Shown here piece after piece: positions 9,502-17,596 of a stretch of 44,214 nt of DNA. Source of the stretch: Candidatus Zhuqueibacterota bacterium. GTDB lineage: Bacteria; Zhuqueibacterota; Zhuqueibacteria; Zhuqueibacterales; Zhuqueibacteraceae. The number at the start of each line of letters is the position of its first letter. Within the stretch, counting starts at the first letter, position 1. A program made the position numbers and the translations under genes. Below the pieces are notes generated by a model that searched no databases, had not been told where the DNA came from, and was given only the letters and a program-made list of their open reading frames with translations. Where the stretch lies: contig JAKEEU010000195.1 in assembly GCA_022616415.1 (NCBI GenBank), positions 1 to 44,214 of the forward strand, in the 5' to 3' direction.

Positions 9502-9517
9502 ATGTAAACGGTTACAT
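9502..9517. promoter_or_regulatory. LacI/GalR-type operator O1 overlapping the promoter
   Basis: ATGTAAACGGTTACAT, one mismatch from a perfect palindrome and sharing the TGTAAACG half-site with O2. It covers the edge of the -10 box and the expected transcription start, so occupancy would block RNA polymerase. Confidence 0.8.
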
Positions 9518-9544
9518 AATAGTAATTGCAAATGACAATGTCAA
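9516..9544 (-). promoter_or_regulatory. Sigma-70-type promoter of the LacI-family gene
   Basis: Read on the minus strand: -35 TTGACA (9544-9539), a 17-bp spacer, -10 TATTAT (9521-9516). The expected start is near 9509, inside operator O1. The rest of the gap up to 9623 is AT-rich with nothing else recognisable. Confidence 0.85.
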
Positions 9545-9623
9545 GAGAAATTTTGAAATTTTTGTAAAAAATAAATAGCAAATCGAAATAGCTTGAAAGA
9601 TCGTGAAAAGATCCGAGACTCGT

Positions 9624-11246
9624 TCACGGCCGCCCTCCTAGATGAAACCCCTCGAGAAAACCCAAAATTTTGTAAGCTGAAAAATAGCTGCCGGTGCCAA
9701 TGGAAATTTGCCACGTTCCGTCATGGGTGTTATAAGCGAAATCGATGCGGTTGATGCCGGCGGCATATTTGGCGTTGCCGAGGCGCAGTCCCATGCCCAG
9801 GGACGACTTTAACTCGGCGAGATTGACCGCCTCGTGCTCATCCCACGCTTCACCGAGATCGACAAAGGCCGTGAAACCGAGGCGCAGAAACCAAAAACGG
9901 ATATCGGTACGGAGGCGGCTTTCAAAATTGGCCAACAACAGTTTGGCGCCGGTGCGACCGCGCAAGCCGAAGCCGCGCAACCCGTTTTCATCGCCCAGCG
10001 ATAAACTTTGCAAGAGAGAGGAATTTTTGATTTGCCGCCACAGCACACGCGCCACCAGCAGGTGCTCCGAGAGCGGTTGATATATTTTGAGCTCGTGCTC
10101 GAGCAGCATGTCTTGGGGGCGAGACGCTTCGAAAAAAGTTTGGAGGTGCGTGCTCAAGAAAAGCGAAGTTTTTCCCGAATCGGCTTTCGCCCAAACCCCG
10201 CGACATGAAAAAAACGGCTGATTGAGCTTTGGCCTTTCTTCCGGAAAATTCATCCCGCCAACGACTTCGCCAACAACCCCGGCGGCAACATCCTCGGTGA
10301 GATCGAAGGCGTCGAGATTTTTTGTTTTGAAATAACGCCGCTTCAGCAAGCCCAAACCGGCGCCGGCTAAATTCAGCTTTCTCGTTCGCGTATCAACCCG
10401 TTCCATTTGATGAATCGCGCCGAGCATCAAACGCCGTTTGACGCGCTCACCCCAATAGTGATTGAGGATGAGCTGCGCGGCGCGATTTTTAAGCGGATGT
10501 TCGGCAATGCGCTGGCCATCACGATATTCGCGATAGGTGCCGTCGGTTTTTTCGTGGAAAAAGCCAAATCCCCAGTTGGATTGCCAGGCAAAGAACGGGC
10601 GAGCCACAGCCATACTGAACGAGCGTTTGTCAGTGTTGCGTTGAATCTTTAAAGTCATTGCCAGGCGGGAGCCGAAAAAGCGGTTGTCATGCCACTGGAT
10701 TTGCCGCGCCAGGCGTTCCGTGGAGTGATTGTAGGAGATATCGAGGGATTTGCCAAAGCCCAGCAGATTGCGCTCGGTCACGCCGGCGCCAAAATATTGA
10801 ATGCCGCCCTCGCGTTTGTAGGTGGTGTTGAGATTGGTGCTCCATTTGTCGCGGGTCATGACGACGAGATCGACCGTATCCGGAGCGATCGGCGCCGTCC
10901 GGATCGCCACCTCGGAAAAGAGGCCGAGGGCGCGCAAGTTGCGCTCGGTTTCATCGACCACGCTTTGATGGCGTTGTTCGCTGGATTTGAACAAGAACTC
11001 CTGTTGAATGGTGCCACGTCGCGTGCGAATGTGCAGCGCATTGATCAGATCGGCAAAAACGAACTCATCGTCCGGATCGAACAAGTCTGCGGCGATGACG
11101 TCGATCTTCCGGATGACCGGCGCTTGGTTTGGCTCGAGGTGATCGGGAGTTTGCTCGTGACTTTGCAAAGTGGCTGCACAAATCGCCGGCGAAGCAAGAA
11201 CGAGAATGGCGAAAGACGGCCAAAGTTTTAGGTTTGTCAGCAGCAT
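9624..11246 (-). CDS. POTRA/beta-barrel outer-membrane protein (BamA/TamA-like)
   Basis: A 540-residue protein with a signal peptide (LWPSFAILVLASPAICAA). One POTRA-like segment follows (about 45-115; VIRKIDVIAADLFDP ... ERNLRALGLFSEVAIRTAP ... TVDLVVMTRDKWS). The remainder is a beta-barrel in the style of the bacterial surface antigen (D15) family, with GGIQYFGAGVTERNLLGFGKSLDISY and, late in the barrel, LRGFGLRGRTGAKLLLANFESRLR, close to the conserved barrel motif of that superfamily. It has fewer POTRA repeats than BamA (five) or TamA (three), so it is a minor family member whose substrate is unknown. The start at 11246 lies 25 bp after the glycosyltransferase stop and has only a weak ribosome-binding site, suggesting translation coupled to that gene. 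Confidence 0.8.
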   Translation of the reverse strand: MLLTNLKLWPSFAILVLASPAICAATLQSHEQTPDHLEPNQAPVIRKIDVIAADLFDPDDEFVFADLINALHIRTRRGTIQQEFLFKSSEQRHQSVVDETERNLRALGLFSEVAIRTAPIAPDTVDLVVMTRDKWSTNLNTTYKREGGIQYFGAGVTERNLLGFGKSLDISYNHSTERLARQIQWHDNRFFGSRLAMTLKIQRNTDKRSFSMAVARPFFAWQSNWGFGFFHEKTDGTYREYRDGQRIAEHPLKNRAAQLILNHYWGERVKRRLMLGAIHQMERVDTRTRKLNLAGAGLGLLKRRYFKTKNLDAFDLTEDVAAGVVGEVVGGMNFPEERPKLNQPFFSCRGVWAKADSGKTSLFLSTHLQTFFEASRPQDMLLEHELKIYQPLSEHLLVARVLWRQIKNSSLLQSLSLGDENGLRGFGLRGRTGAKLLLANFESRLRTDIRFWFLRLGFTAFVDLGEAWDEHEAVNLAELKSSLGMGLRLGNAKYAAGINRIDFAYNTHDGTWQISIGTGSYFSAYKILGFLEGFHLGGRP

Positions 11247-11271
11247 GTGTTTTCAATTTCGGCCGGCAATT

Positions 11272-12771
11272 TTAGCGCCAATATGGGCGCGGCAATTCCG
11301 CATTCAAAAGCTGGTCCTGGCCGGCTTGGAATTTTTGCGGCGAAACCACGAGAACGAGGTTGCCGCTTCGCACCATCGGCATGAGACCGCTTGCAGAATA
11401 CTTTTTCAGCTCGATTATTTCCTGTTGATCGACGATCGCAAAAGAAAAATTTCCATCCTGGCGATAGAGGCTGTCCAGCTCGCTGACGCTCGAAACAAAT
11501 CTCGCCTCGGCGCGCCAATACCATTTGATCTTTGCCGCCGGACTCCAATCTCCCAAAGCCGTCTTGGTAAAAAGCAGGCGGCGGGGCAGCTTCTGGAAAA
11601 TGCGCTCGGCGTAGGGCGTCAACGAAACCAATTTCCGGTCGCGCATTTCGTGCACTCGCACCGGACTGGCTTGCAGGATGATATACAAAATCAGCAAAAA
11701 CGGCAAAAAGTATTTTTTGAAACCGTGCAGGGGAAAATCAAGCGGCTTGAGGTGGTGCCATGCCCACGCGCTGACGAAAGCGCCAAACACATACAAATTG
11801 GCGAAATACTGCCAATTGAGGCGATAGGAGAGGGAATGAAACAACGCATAAGCCAGCACGATGTACAACATGAGTCGATTCCAGGCATGGCGTTTGGAAA
11901 AACCCAGGTAAATGCCATAGAGCAAGAACGGCAGCCACGGCCAGTAGAGATTAAAGGCTTTTTTGGCATAGCAAAGATAATCGGTTTTAACCTGGCTTTC
12001 CCAAGCGCGGTTCCAAATTTGAAAACCGAAGTAATAAGCGGCAAAATGATTTCGCCCCCAAATTTCTTCGACGAGACAATATGCCGCCGGCAGCGCCATG
12101 CCGATGAAACTAAAAAGCCAGAAGCGTTGGTTTTTTAACAAGTCCCTTTTTTCGAAAATCAAAAAGGAAAAAAGGCCGGCTAAATAGCCGGCGATGACGA
12201 TGCCTTTGACCAACATCGCTGCGCCTAATCCGATGGCGAAAATTATCCAACCGGCGAGGCGGCGCTCCTGATCGGCATAGAGCAGTCCCCATAGGCTCAG
12301 CAAAATGAAAAAGAAGAATGGCGTTTCAAGAAAGGTTTTCGTGCTGATGCTGATATAGTTGAAAGTCAACAGCAGCATGCCGGCGGCGATGAAGCCGAAG
12401 CGCCGGTCGAGCATACGGCAGCCGATGGCGTAAACCAGCAAAATCGAGCCCCAGCCTGTGAAGATCGACACCAGGCGCGCCGTGACATCATTGGCGCCGA
12501 AGAGCTTGAACACCAGCGCCAACATCCACAGCGCCAGCGGCGGATGCTCGGCAAACTGCGTATGATAGAATTCAGTATAAGTGGGCGAGAGCCAGTTGCC
12601 GCCTTCAGCGATATTGCGCGCGACGCTGGCATAAATTGCGGAGTCCAGCCCGATGCCGTATTGATTCAATTTCAACGTCAACAGCATCAACGCGCAGATT
12701 GAAAGAAAGAGATAATCGCTCCGCTCGAAATCGCTCCAGCGCCAGAAACGGCGAGGCTTTTTGTCTGCCAC
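11272..12771 (-). CDS. GT39/ArnT-like integral-membrane glycosyltransferase
   Basis: A 499-residue protein with about ten to twelve hydrophobic helices and a short soluble C-terminal domain. The first periplasmic loop carries GIGLDSAIYASVARNIAEGGNW and then EHPPLALWMLALVFKLFG, matching the acidic catalytic loop and the proline motif of the GT-C dolichyl/undecaprenyl-phosphate-sugar transferases (PMT/ArnT/GT39-GT83). The family moves a sugar from a lipid carrier to protein or lipid A. The start is a GTG at 12771; upstream the frame stops within ten codons. The gap to the preceding Uma2 gene is 19 bp. Acceptor and donor cannot be read from sequence. Confidence 0.88.
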   Translation of the reverse strand: MADKKPRRFWRWSDFERSDYLFLSICALMLLTLKLNQYGIGLDSAIYASVARNIAEGGNWLSPTYTEFYHTQFAEHPPLALWMLALVFKLFGANDVTARLVSIFTGWGSILLVYAIGCRMLDRRFGFIAAGMLLLTFNYISISTKTFLETPFFFFILLSLWGLLYADQERRLAGWIIFAIGLGAAMLVKGIVIAGYLAGLFSFLIFEKRDLLKNQRFWLFSFIGMALPAAYCLVEEIWGRNHFAAYYFGFQIWNRAWESQVKTDYLCYAKKAFNLYWPWLPFLLYGIYLGFSKRHAWNRLMLYIVLAYALFHSLSYRLNWQYFANLYVFGAFVSAWAWHHLKPLDFPLHGFKKYFLPFLLILYIILQASPVRVHEMRDRKLVSLTPYAERIFQKLPRRLLFTKTALGDWSPAAKIKWYWRAEARFVSSVSELDSLYRQDGNFSFAIVDQQEIIELKKYSASGLMPMVRSGNLVLVVSPQKFQAGQDQLLNAELPRPYWR

Positions 12772-12790
12772 GAGCGTTCGTTTTATCCAC

Positions 12791-13429
12791 TTATTGCGCT
12801 ACGCCCATTTCAAGCCCGACGAAAATATCCTGCACGGGCAACTCGAAATCGGGCAAAAGCTCCGGCGCGGTCAGTTTGTCGCGAACGGTATATTTGCCTT
12901 GCGCCGTGCACACCAACACTTCGCGCGTGCGCGTAATGACGACCCACACCAGCTTGGTGCCTTGCGAAAGATACTCATCCACCTTTTCCATCATGTCTTC
13001 AAAGCTGTCATCCGGCGAAAGGATTTCGACGGCCAAATCCGGCGCCATTGGCGGATAGTGAAACAAGTCTTGGGGAAGGCGGTCTTTTAAAATGAATGAA
13101 ACGTCCGGGGCGCGGGATTCTCGCTTGCGTTCCGGCCACAGGCGAAAATTGGTATTGCCGAAGACCACGCCGATAGGATGAGTCTCCAAATAACTTTCAA
13201 TCTTATGTCCAATTTTATTTTGGATCATGCCATGAGCGGGGTTAGGCATTTTGAAGACCACCTTTCCATTGTAGAGTTCGGCCGGAAAAGGAAGGGAGAG
13301 CTTTTCAAGCTCATCGACGGTTACATCGTTGCGTTGTTCAAGCAGGGTTTCCTGATCGGCGACGAACGATCCTGTGGCCTTGGCCGTCTCCTTGGTTTCA
13401 GCCGGTGCAGTGGAAATAGAATTAGCCAT
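12791..13429 (-). CDS. Uma2-family (DUF820) PD-(D/E)XK-type protein
   Basis: A protein of about 212 residues from the ATG at 13429; a GTG two codons earlier is possible and neither has a clear ribosome-binding site. The conserved Uma2 core is present: ELYNGKVVFKMPNPAHGMIQNKI, then RAPDVSFIL with the catalytic-type Asp, then APDLAVEILSPDDSFEDMMEKVDEYLSQGTKLVWVV with the Glu and the helix Lys. The family has the fold of restriction-type nucleases and is greatly expanded in cyanobacteria and many environmental bacteria. Its cellular role is not established. A second paralogue is at 18749-19456. Confidence 0.88.
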   Translation of the reverse strand: MANSISTAPAETKETAKATGSFVADQETLLEQRNDVTVDELEKLSLPFPAELYNGKVVFKMPNPAHGMIQNKIGHKIESYLETHPIGVVFGNTNFRLWPERKRESRAPDVSFILKDRLPQDLFHYPPMAPDLAVEILSPDDSFEDMMEKVDEYLSQGTKLVWVVITRTREVLVCTAQGKYTVRDKLTAPELLPDFELPVQDIFVGLEMGVAQ

Positions 13430-13483
13430 ATTCACACAGTAGTTTAATAAACAGGCGGCGCTTATGGATTGTTTGACTTCGTC

Positions 13484-13996
13484 TTAGCCCAAGAAAAGCT
13501 TCTCGAACTCTACAAGAAAATACCGGATATATTTGAGTAATCTGGTGCCATGCTGCGATTGCAGTAACTTTGCCAGCGGAAAGGAATGTTTGGCAGGAAT
13601 GCAAACATGGCCCAATTTATCAAGCCAGGGATATTCAGGATTGGGACCATCTTGCGCCAAAGCGGGCGCAAGGGCTTCAATCTCATGAGCAATTGGAAGC
13701 AGCCGCATGAAAAGAGCATTTAGCTGAGATTTATTCATGCCCAGCGCTGCTTGCAAATTTCGATTTTGGCTGACCACACGCATAAACTTGACAAAGGCAG
13801 CATGGCTGTGCGTGAGACGCTCTAATTTCGTTTCACCAGCAACCAAAAGCGCTTTGCTCAACTTTTCCGTGGCCATTTGCAAAAAATGTAACTGATGACA
13901 GGAGGGCCATGTCGGTTCCTGGGTTTTCTGGTAGGCATTCCAATCGGATCGAGCCTGTTCGAGGAATGCCATCTGCCACTCCCTAAAGTCCGTCAT
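13484..13996 (-). CDS. HEPN-like helical protein with R-X4-H motif (candidate RNase/toxin)
   Basis: A 170-residue, probably all-helical protein. The segment CHQLHFLQMATEKLSKALLVAGETKLERLTHSHAAFVKFMR resembles HEPN-domain proteins, which begin with a helix containing LQMAxEKxxKA and carry an R-X4-6-H active site. Here R60 and H65 fit exactly. The start overlaps the stop of the upstream 109-residue gene by four bases (ATGA), so the two products are translationally coupled as in toxin-antitoxin pairs. The partner is not a recognisable MNT nucleotidyltransferase, the usual HEPN antitoxin. RNase activity is inference from the motif; other HEPN proteins only bind RNA. Confidence 0.7.
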   Translation of the reverse strand: MTDFREWQMAFLEQARSDWNAYQKTQEPTWPSCHQLHFLQMATEKLSKALLVAGETKLERLTHSHAAFVKFMRVVSQNRNLQAALGMNKSQLNALFMRLLPIAHEIEALAPALAQDGPNPEYPWLDKLGHVCIPAKHSFPLAKLLQSQHGTRLLKYIRYFLVEFEKLFLG

Positions 13997-14322
13997 ACGG
14001 CAACCATCTTACGAGAAAATACTTGGTAGTTCTCCAGGCTCCATCCCTCGGGCAGAGGAATTTCGTTTTGCAAAACTTTTACCCATTCTTCCGGCTTAAT
14101 CTCCGCCATGTACAAAGCATAAGGGATTTCGTCGGATGGTGGAAAATAAAACGACAGCACCTCGCCGGTGGGAGGCGTCTCAGGATTGATTTCGAGCAAA
14201 CGAATGGCCGGCGTTTTTCCGGATTTGATCCAGATCACTTTTTCGAGGCTTTCATCAAGCTCGAAATGCTCGTTGATCAACTTTTCAACGACGCTCTCAA
14301 GATTGCGATGATTTTGGGACAT
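13993..14322 (-). CDS. Small acidic partner protein of the HEPN-like gene
   Basis: A 109-residue protein starting MSQNHRNLESVVEK. The frame extends upstream to 14400, but the likely promoter (-10 at 14379-14384) puts the transcript start near 14371, so the ATG at 14322 is preferred. The sequence is mixed alpha/beta, with KTPAIRLLEINPETPPTGEVLSF and a C-terminal IPLPEGWSLENYQVFSRK. I do not recognise a named family. The four-base overlap with the HEPN-like gene suggests an antitoxin or modulator; this is inference from context. Confidence 0.7.
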   Translation of the reverse strand: MSQNHRNLESVVEKLINEHFELDESLEKVIWIKSGKTPAIRLLEINPETPPTGEVLSFYFPPSDEIPYALYMAEIKPEEWVKVLQNEIPLPEGWSLENYQVFSRKMVAV

Positions 14323-14378
14323 GGCAATTTCACAAAATGATTGTGTATGTCTCCGTGAGTTAATTGACGCATGCCTCA

Positions 14379-14407
14379 AAGATATGAAATTCGTAATCAA
14401 GTTGCAA
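14379..14407 (-). promoter_or_regulatory. Promoter of the HEPN-like gene pair
   Basis: Minus strand: -35 TTGCAA (14407-14402), a 17-bp spacer, -10 TATCTT (14384-14379). It begins directly after the stop of the upstream secreted-protein gene, so the pair can be expressed independently. Confidence 0.6.
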
Positions 14408-14414
14408 GCTATTC

Positions 14415-16385
14415 TTATCTGATCAAAATCATCTTCCCCAACAATGTTACTCCCGTGCTCGTGCTCAATCGATACAAATACACCCCCGTTGCAATGCTGT
14501 TCCCCGTATCGGTTCTCCCATCCCAGTTGAACCAGTACTGTCCTGCCTCTATGATGCCGTCGTAAATGGTCTTAACCTCAGCGCCGAGCAGGTTGTAGAT
14601 TTTCAGCTTGATCTCCGAAATAACCGGCACGGCAATTGGAATGGTCGTTGTCGGATTAAATGGATTGGGGTAGTTCGGCCCCAACGCGAATGCTTTGGGA
14701 AGAGCAACCGAGCTCAGCTTCTCTTGCATCGCCTCTTTTTTGCCAACCGCCACGCTGAATTTCGAAAGCTCCGCCGCAGGGGTGAAATGATAGAGCGAAT
14801 CTTCTCGCAAGTCGACCGTTCGCGCGCGGCCTTCGTCGATCAGATAGACCTCAAATTGGCTGGGAATTTTGTTGATGCTGGAGAAAGCCAGTTGAGAAGC
14901 TTCGCGCTGAGTGGTGCGCACGTCAAACTCCCAACTTTCGGAGTCTTCGAACTCGGGACGAATGTCCGTAGCAAAAGTGCTGTAGTTCGCATCCCAATTC
15001 GGGCGAATGAACGAGACCGTTGGCGTGGCAGCTATGGTTCGCGGCTTGCGAAAGTCGAGACGGTCGAGGTCGCGGCTCGTTGCGGGCGCAATGCCAAACG
15101 AAGTTGATTTGTCGCTGAACTCGCCGGAAGAAAGCGAAATGTTGACTCGCCAGATTGCCGGATCATCTTTTGTTGCTGCGACGGTCGAGAAGAGAAGGCT
15201 GTAAGGAATTTTGAGCGAGAAACGGTTTGTCGCGTTAAAAAAGTAGTAGCCAACATAAGGCTCAAGCGTGGGGGATTCGGAAAAGGAACCATTGAAAGAG
15301 TAGATCGGTTCGCTGAGGGTTTCGGCGGCTTGGATTTTTGACCACGCGATTACGGAAGTGAATGGATTGGTGATGAGATTCCAGCCGGATTGCAGCGGAA
15401 TGACCACTTCCTGCGCTGCATTTAACGGTGCGGACGGAACCGTGGTGTTGATATTCACCGGACCTTTGTTGATGATCCAAAACGCGTGGCCGGCAGAAAA
15501 CTGAAACGTTGAAGAACCATCGAACGCCACAAAAAAATTGTTGGCGGCGCCATTGTCCCAATACACCTGCCAGTCCTTATTTTGTGTGCCTGAAAGAAAC
15601 TGGTTGACAGGAAGGTCACTCTTTCCAGGCAGTCCCACAATTCGATGGTCCGTCGCTTTGTAGTCGGAAGCATTGGGAAGAGAGGGAAAGCTGACTGTAG
15701 TATTCAAAGATAATGTTGACGGATAGGCAGGCAAGGGTGTTGTAAAAGTTTGATCTAAACCGTTGGTCGCCCCAGCGCTGTTGGTTGCGACCAGGCGATA
15801 ATGGTACATAGAATTAGGAGAAAGACCCGTGATGGCAGTGCTTACTGAAACTGAGCTGGTTCCTATCACAGGACTTGGCGTTGCCGCCACTTCATTGCCA
15901 TAGCTTGTGGTGGTGCCGTATTGAAATTTGACCGTCGTGCTGAGATTATTCGGATTCACCGTGCCGTTGAGCGTGGCAGAGGTGGCGCTGACATTCGTTG
16001 CCGCCTCTGTTGTGGCAACAGGTAACAAAGTTGATTGCACGCTCCGAAACACCCCACCGCCAGTAGTTCCCACAAATATGTACCCACTCGAATTGATGGC
16101 AAGAGAGCGAACAATCATATTTGATGGCAAACCAGTTGGCGCCCAACTATCGCCGTTATTTGTGGAGCGAAATACCCCAGCGCCTTCGGTTCCTGCAAAA
16201 ATATGCCCGCTCGAAGAATCGATGGCAAGAGAGTAAACGATACCTCCATAAGGGCCGTTGGTCTGCTGCCAGAAATTCTGGGCTAAACCATCCGTATTTG
16301 CTGCAAGCCATAATAAGATGAAAAGCGAAAAGATCAATCTGGCGGCTCCTTTTCTAAAAACCGATCGGGTTTCTACCGTGCGCAT
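14415..16385 (-). CDS. Secreted multidomain protein with fibronectin-III-like and sorting domains
   Basis: A 656-residue protein with a signal peptide (LIFSLFILLWLAANTDGLAQ). Residues about 40-115 hold two BNR/sialidase-type blade repeats (SSGHIFAGTEGAGVFRSTNN and SSGYIFVGTTGGGVFRS). A fibronectin-III-like domain follows (ATNVSATSATLNGTVNPNNL ... LVATNSAGATNG), then a large beta-rich region. The C-terminal sorting domain reads LGPNYPNPFNPTTTIPI ... GVYLYRLSTSTGVTLLGKMILIR. The ATG at 16385 has GAGGG at short spacing. The gene follows the damaged CHAT-PEGA locus by 7 bp and may share its transcript. It is probably exported by a type IX-like route; the ligand is unknown. Confidence 0.88.
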   Translation of the reverse strand: MRTVETRSVFRKGAARLIFSLFILLWLAANTDGLAQNFWQQTNGPYGGIVYSLAIDSSSGHIFAGTEGAGVFRSTNNGDSWAPTGLPSNMIVRSLAINSSGYIFVGTTGGGVFRSVQSTLLPVATTEAATNVSATSATLNGTVNPNNLSTTVKFQYGTTTSYGNEVAATPSPVIGTSSVSVSTAITGLSPNSMYHYRLVATNSAGATNGLDQTFTTPLPAYPSTLSLNTTVSFPSLPNASDYKATDHRIVGLPGKSDLPVNQFLSGTQNKDWQVYWDNGAANNFFVAFDGSSTFQFSAGHAFWIINKGPVNINTTVPSAPLNAAQEVVIPLQSGWNLITNPFTSVIAWSKIQAAETLSEPIYSFNGSFSESPTLEPYVGYYFFNATNRFSLKIPYSLLFSTVAATKDDPAIWRVNISLSSGEFSDKSTSFGIAPATSRDLDRLDFRKPRTIAATPTVSFIRPNWDANYSTFATDIRPEFEDSESWEFDVRTTQREASQLAFSSINKIPSQFEVYLIDEGRARTVDLREDSLYHFTPAAELSKFSVAVGKKEAMQEKLSSVALPKAFALGPNYPNPFNPTTTIPIAVPVISEIKLKIYNLLGAEVKTIYDGIIEAGQYWFNWDGRTDTGNSIATGVYLYRLSTSTGVTLLGKMILIR

Positions 16386-16392
16386 TGTTCCC

Positions 16393-16629
16393 TCAAGCAG
16401 CGCCGCCGCTCAAAACGATAGCCGCGGTTATGCCGGCAGCAACAACCGCAGTTCCACCGCCAATCCACAGCCATTTCTTGCTGCCGCCTTTTTGGGGCAG
16501 CGGCTCCAAGGGTTTGGTGGCGAGCGCCAGTCTAATAAAAAGCGCCGGCGCCTCTTCAACCGAACTGGGATCGTAGTTTGGCTCCACTTTCCACAGATAA
16601 AAACAAAAACGCACGCAAAGATCCCGCAA
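16393..16629 (-). pseudogene. Orphan C-terminal fragment with a membrane helix
   Basis: The frame encodes KVEPNYDPSSVEEAPALFIRLALATKPLEPLPQKGG, a short linker, and a clear transmembrane helix (KKWLWIGGGTAVVAAGITAAIVLSGG). The only in-frame start is a TTG inside a dispersed repeat, and the first 12 or so residues are translated repeat. The rest looks like genuine protein, so I read it as the tail of a gene that lost its front to the repeat at 16600-16735. It ends 7 bp before the secreted-protein start. It could instead be a small membrane protein using an unusual start. Confidence 0.45.
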
Positions 16630-16735
16630 GGCGGGACAAAGTTACCGCAAAGTTTTTTCTTTGGCTTTTCTTTGCGCAGCCTTAGCGGCTTTGCGTCTTT
16701 GCGTGAAAGTTTTTGATTTTTCCGCAAAGGAGTCA
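16600..16735. repeat. Dispersed intergenic-type repeat (gcaaagacgcaaag family)
   Basis: The stretch is made of short iterations of caaag/ctttgcg words (TTTGCGTCTTTGCG, AAGCCGCTAAGG on the other strand) and a small hairpin CCCGC-AAG-GCGGG at 16623-16635. Word patterns like this occur as dispersed non-coding repeats in many environmental genomes (from memory). Here it separates a PEGA reading frame that ends abruptly from an orphan membrane-protein tail. Confidence 0.6.
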
Positions 16736-17596
16736 TTAATTTTTCCTCAAAACAAAAAAGCCAAAGCCGGCGCTCTCCATTTTTACGCGATGTGTGCCCA
16801 CCGCAAGGAGAGTATCGTACCAATCCGTAGCATTAGATTTTTGCAACACGCCATCAATGGTGATCGAACCGGCGGGCTTGATCAAAACTCGCAGCGTTCC
16901 CTTCAACGCTGTGAGCGTGGCGTTCACTTTTTTGACCTCGCTGGCGGCAACGGTGGCGGTGGTGGAATAATCTTTATGTCCCTCTTTCTTGAGCACAACC
17001 TCATAGTCACCCAGCGCCAAATCCGGGAGTGTTAGTGGCGTTATTCCTCGGGATTGGCCATTCAAAAAGATCGCTGCGCCGGTAGGATCAGAAGAAATCT
17101 GTATTGCGCCAACACGTGGCGCTTCAACAACCGGTTTCTTCTCTTCGCGCTTCCGGCTTTCCTCCGTTATTGGGGTTTTAGTTGGAATTCCTGCCGGAAC
17201 ATCCTGTGCCACCGGCTTGAGAGAAAAAGAGAAGGTATCGCTCTTACCCGGCGCGATGACCACCGTGGAGTCAATGGCAACATAGCCGCGCTTTTGAATG
17301 CGAAGCAAGAACGTTCCGGCTTGGATACGGTGGTTATGGAGGGGAGTCACACCAATGGAGTCTGCATTGAGAAAAACCGTCGCATGGTCGGGATTCGTGT
17401 CAATGGACAAAGAGGCTTGTGGCAAAGGTGCAGGAGGTTTTTGGATGAGCTTGGGAATCCAAAGAAGGCCAAGAATAATCGCCGCCAGAATAAGAGCCGA
17501 TGCTAACCAACTTGTGCACAGGAATACGCTTGGGGGCTTTGGCGTGAGCAGAGACGCTTTCGCGGCGGCTTTCTTCCTCGCGGTTGAGAACGGCAA
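16736..17596 (-). CDS. TM-PEGA part of a frameshifted CHAT-TM-PEGA protein
   Basis: The open frame starts only at a TTG (17596) lying inside the CHAT gene, without a ribosome-binding site. Real protein begins with a membrane helix (SALILAAIILGLLWIPKL), then PEGA domain 1 (ASLSIDTNPDHATVFLNADSIGVTP), an Ala/Pro/Glu-Lys linker, PEGA domain 2 (GAIQISSDPTGAAIFLNGQSRGITP), and a third PEGA-like piece (GTLRVLIKPAGSITIDG) that stops early in MESAGFGFFVLRKN next to the repeat. PEGA domains are surface-associated beta modules. The preceding CHAT frame runs into this one at about 17532, so the two are best read as one broken gene. Confidence 0.75.
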   Translation of the reverse strand: MPFSTARKKAAAKASLLTPKPPSVFLCTSWLASALILAAIILGLLWIPKLIQKPPAPLPQASLSIDTNPDHATVFLNADSIGVTPLHNHRIQAGTFLLRIQKRGYVAIDSTVVIAPGKSDTFSFSLKPVAQDVPAGIPTKTPITEESRKREEKKPVVEAPRVGAIQISSDPTGAAIFLNGQSRGITPLTLPDLALGDYEVVLKKEGHKDYSTTATVAASEVKKVNATLTALKGTLRVLIKPAGSITIDGVLQKSNATDWYDTLLAVGTHRVKMESAGFGFFVLRKN

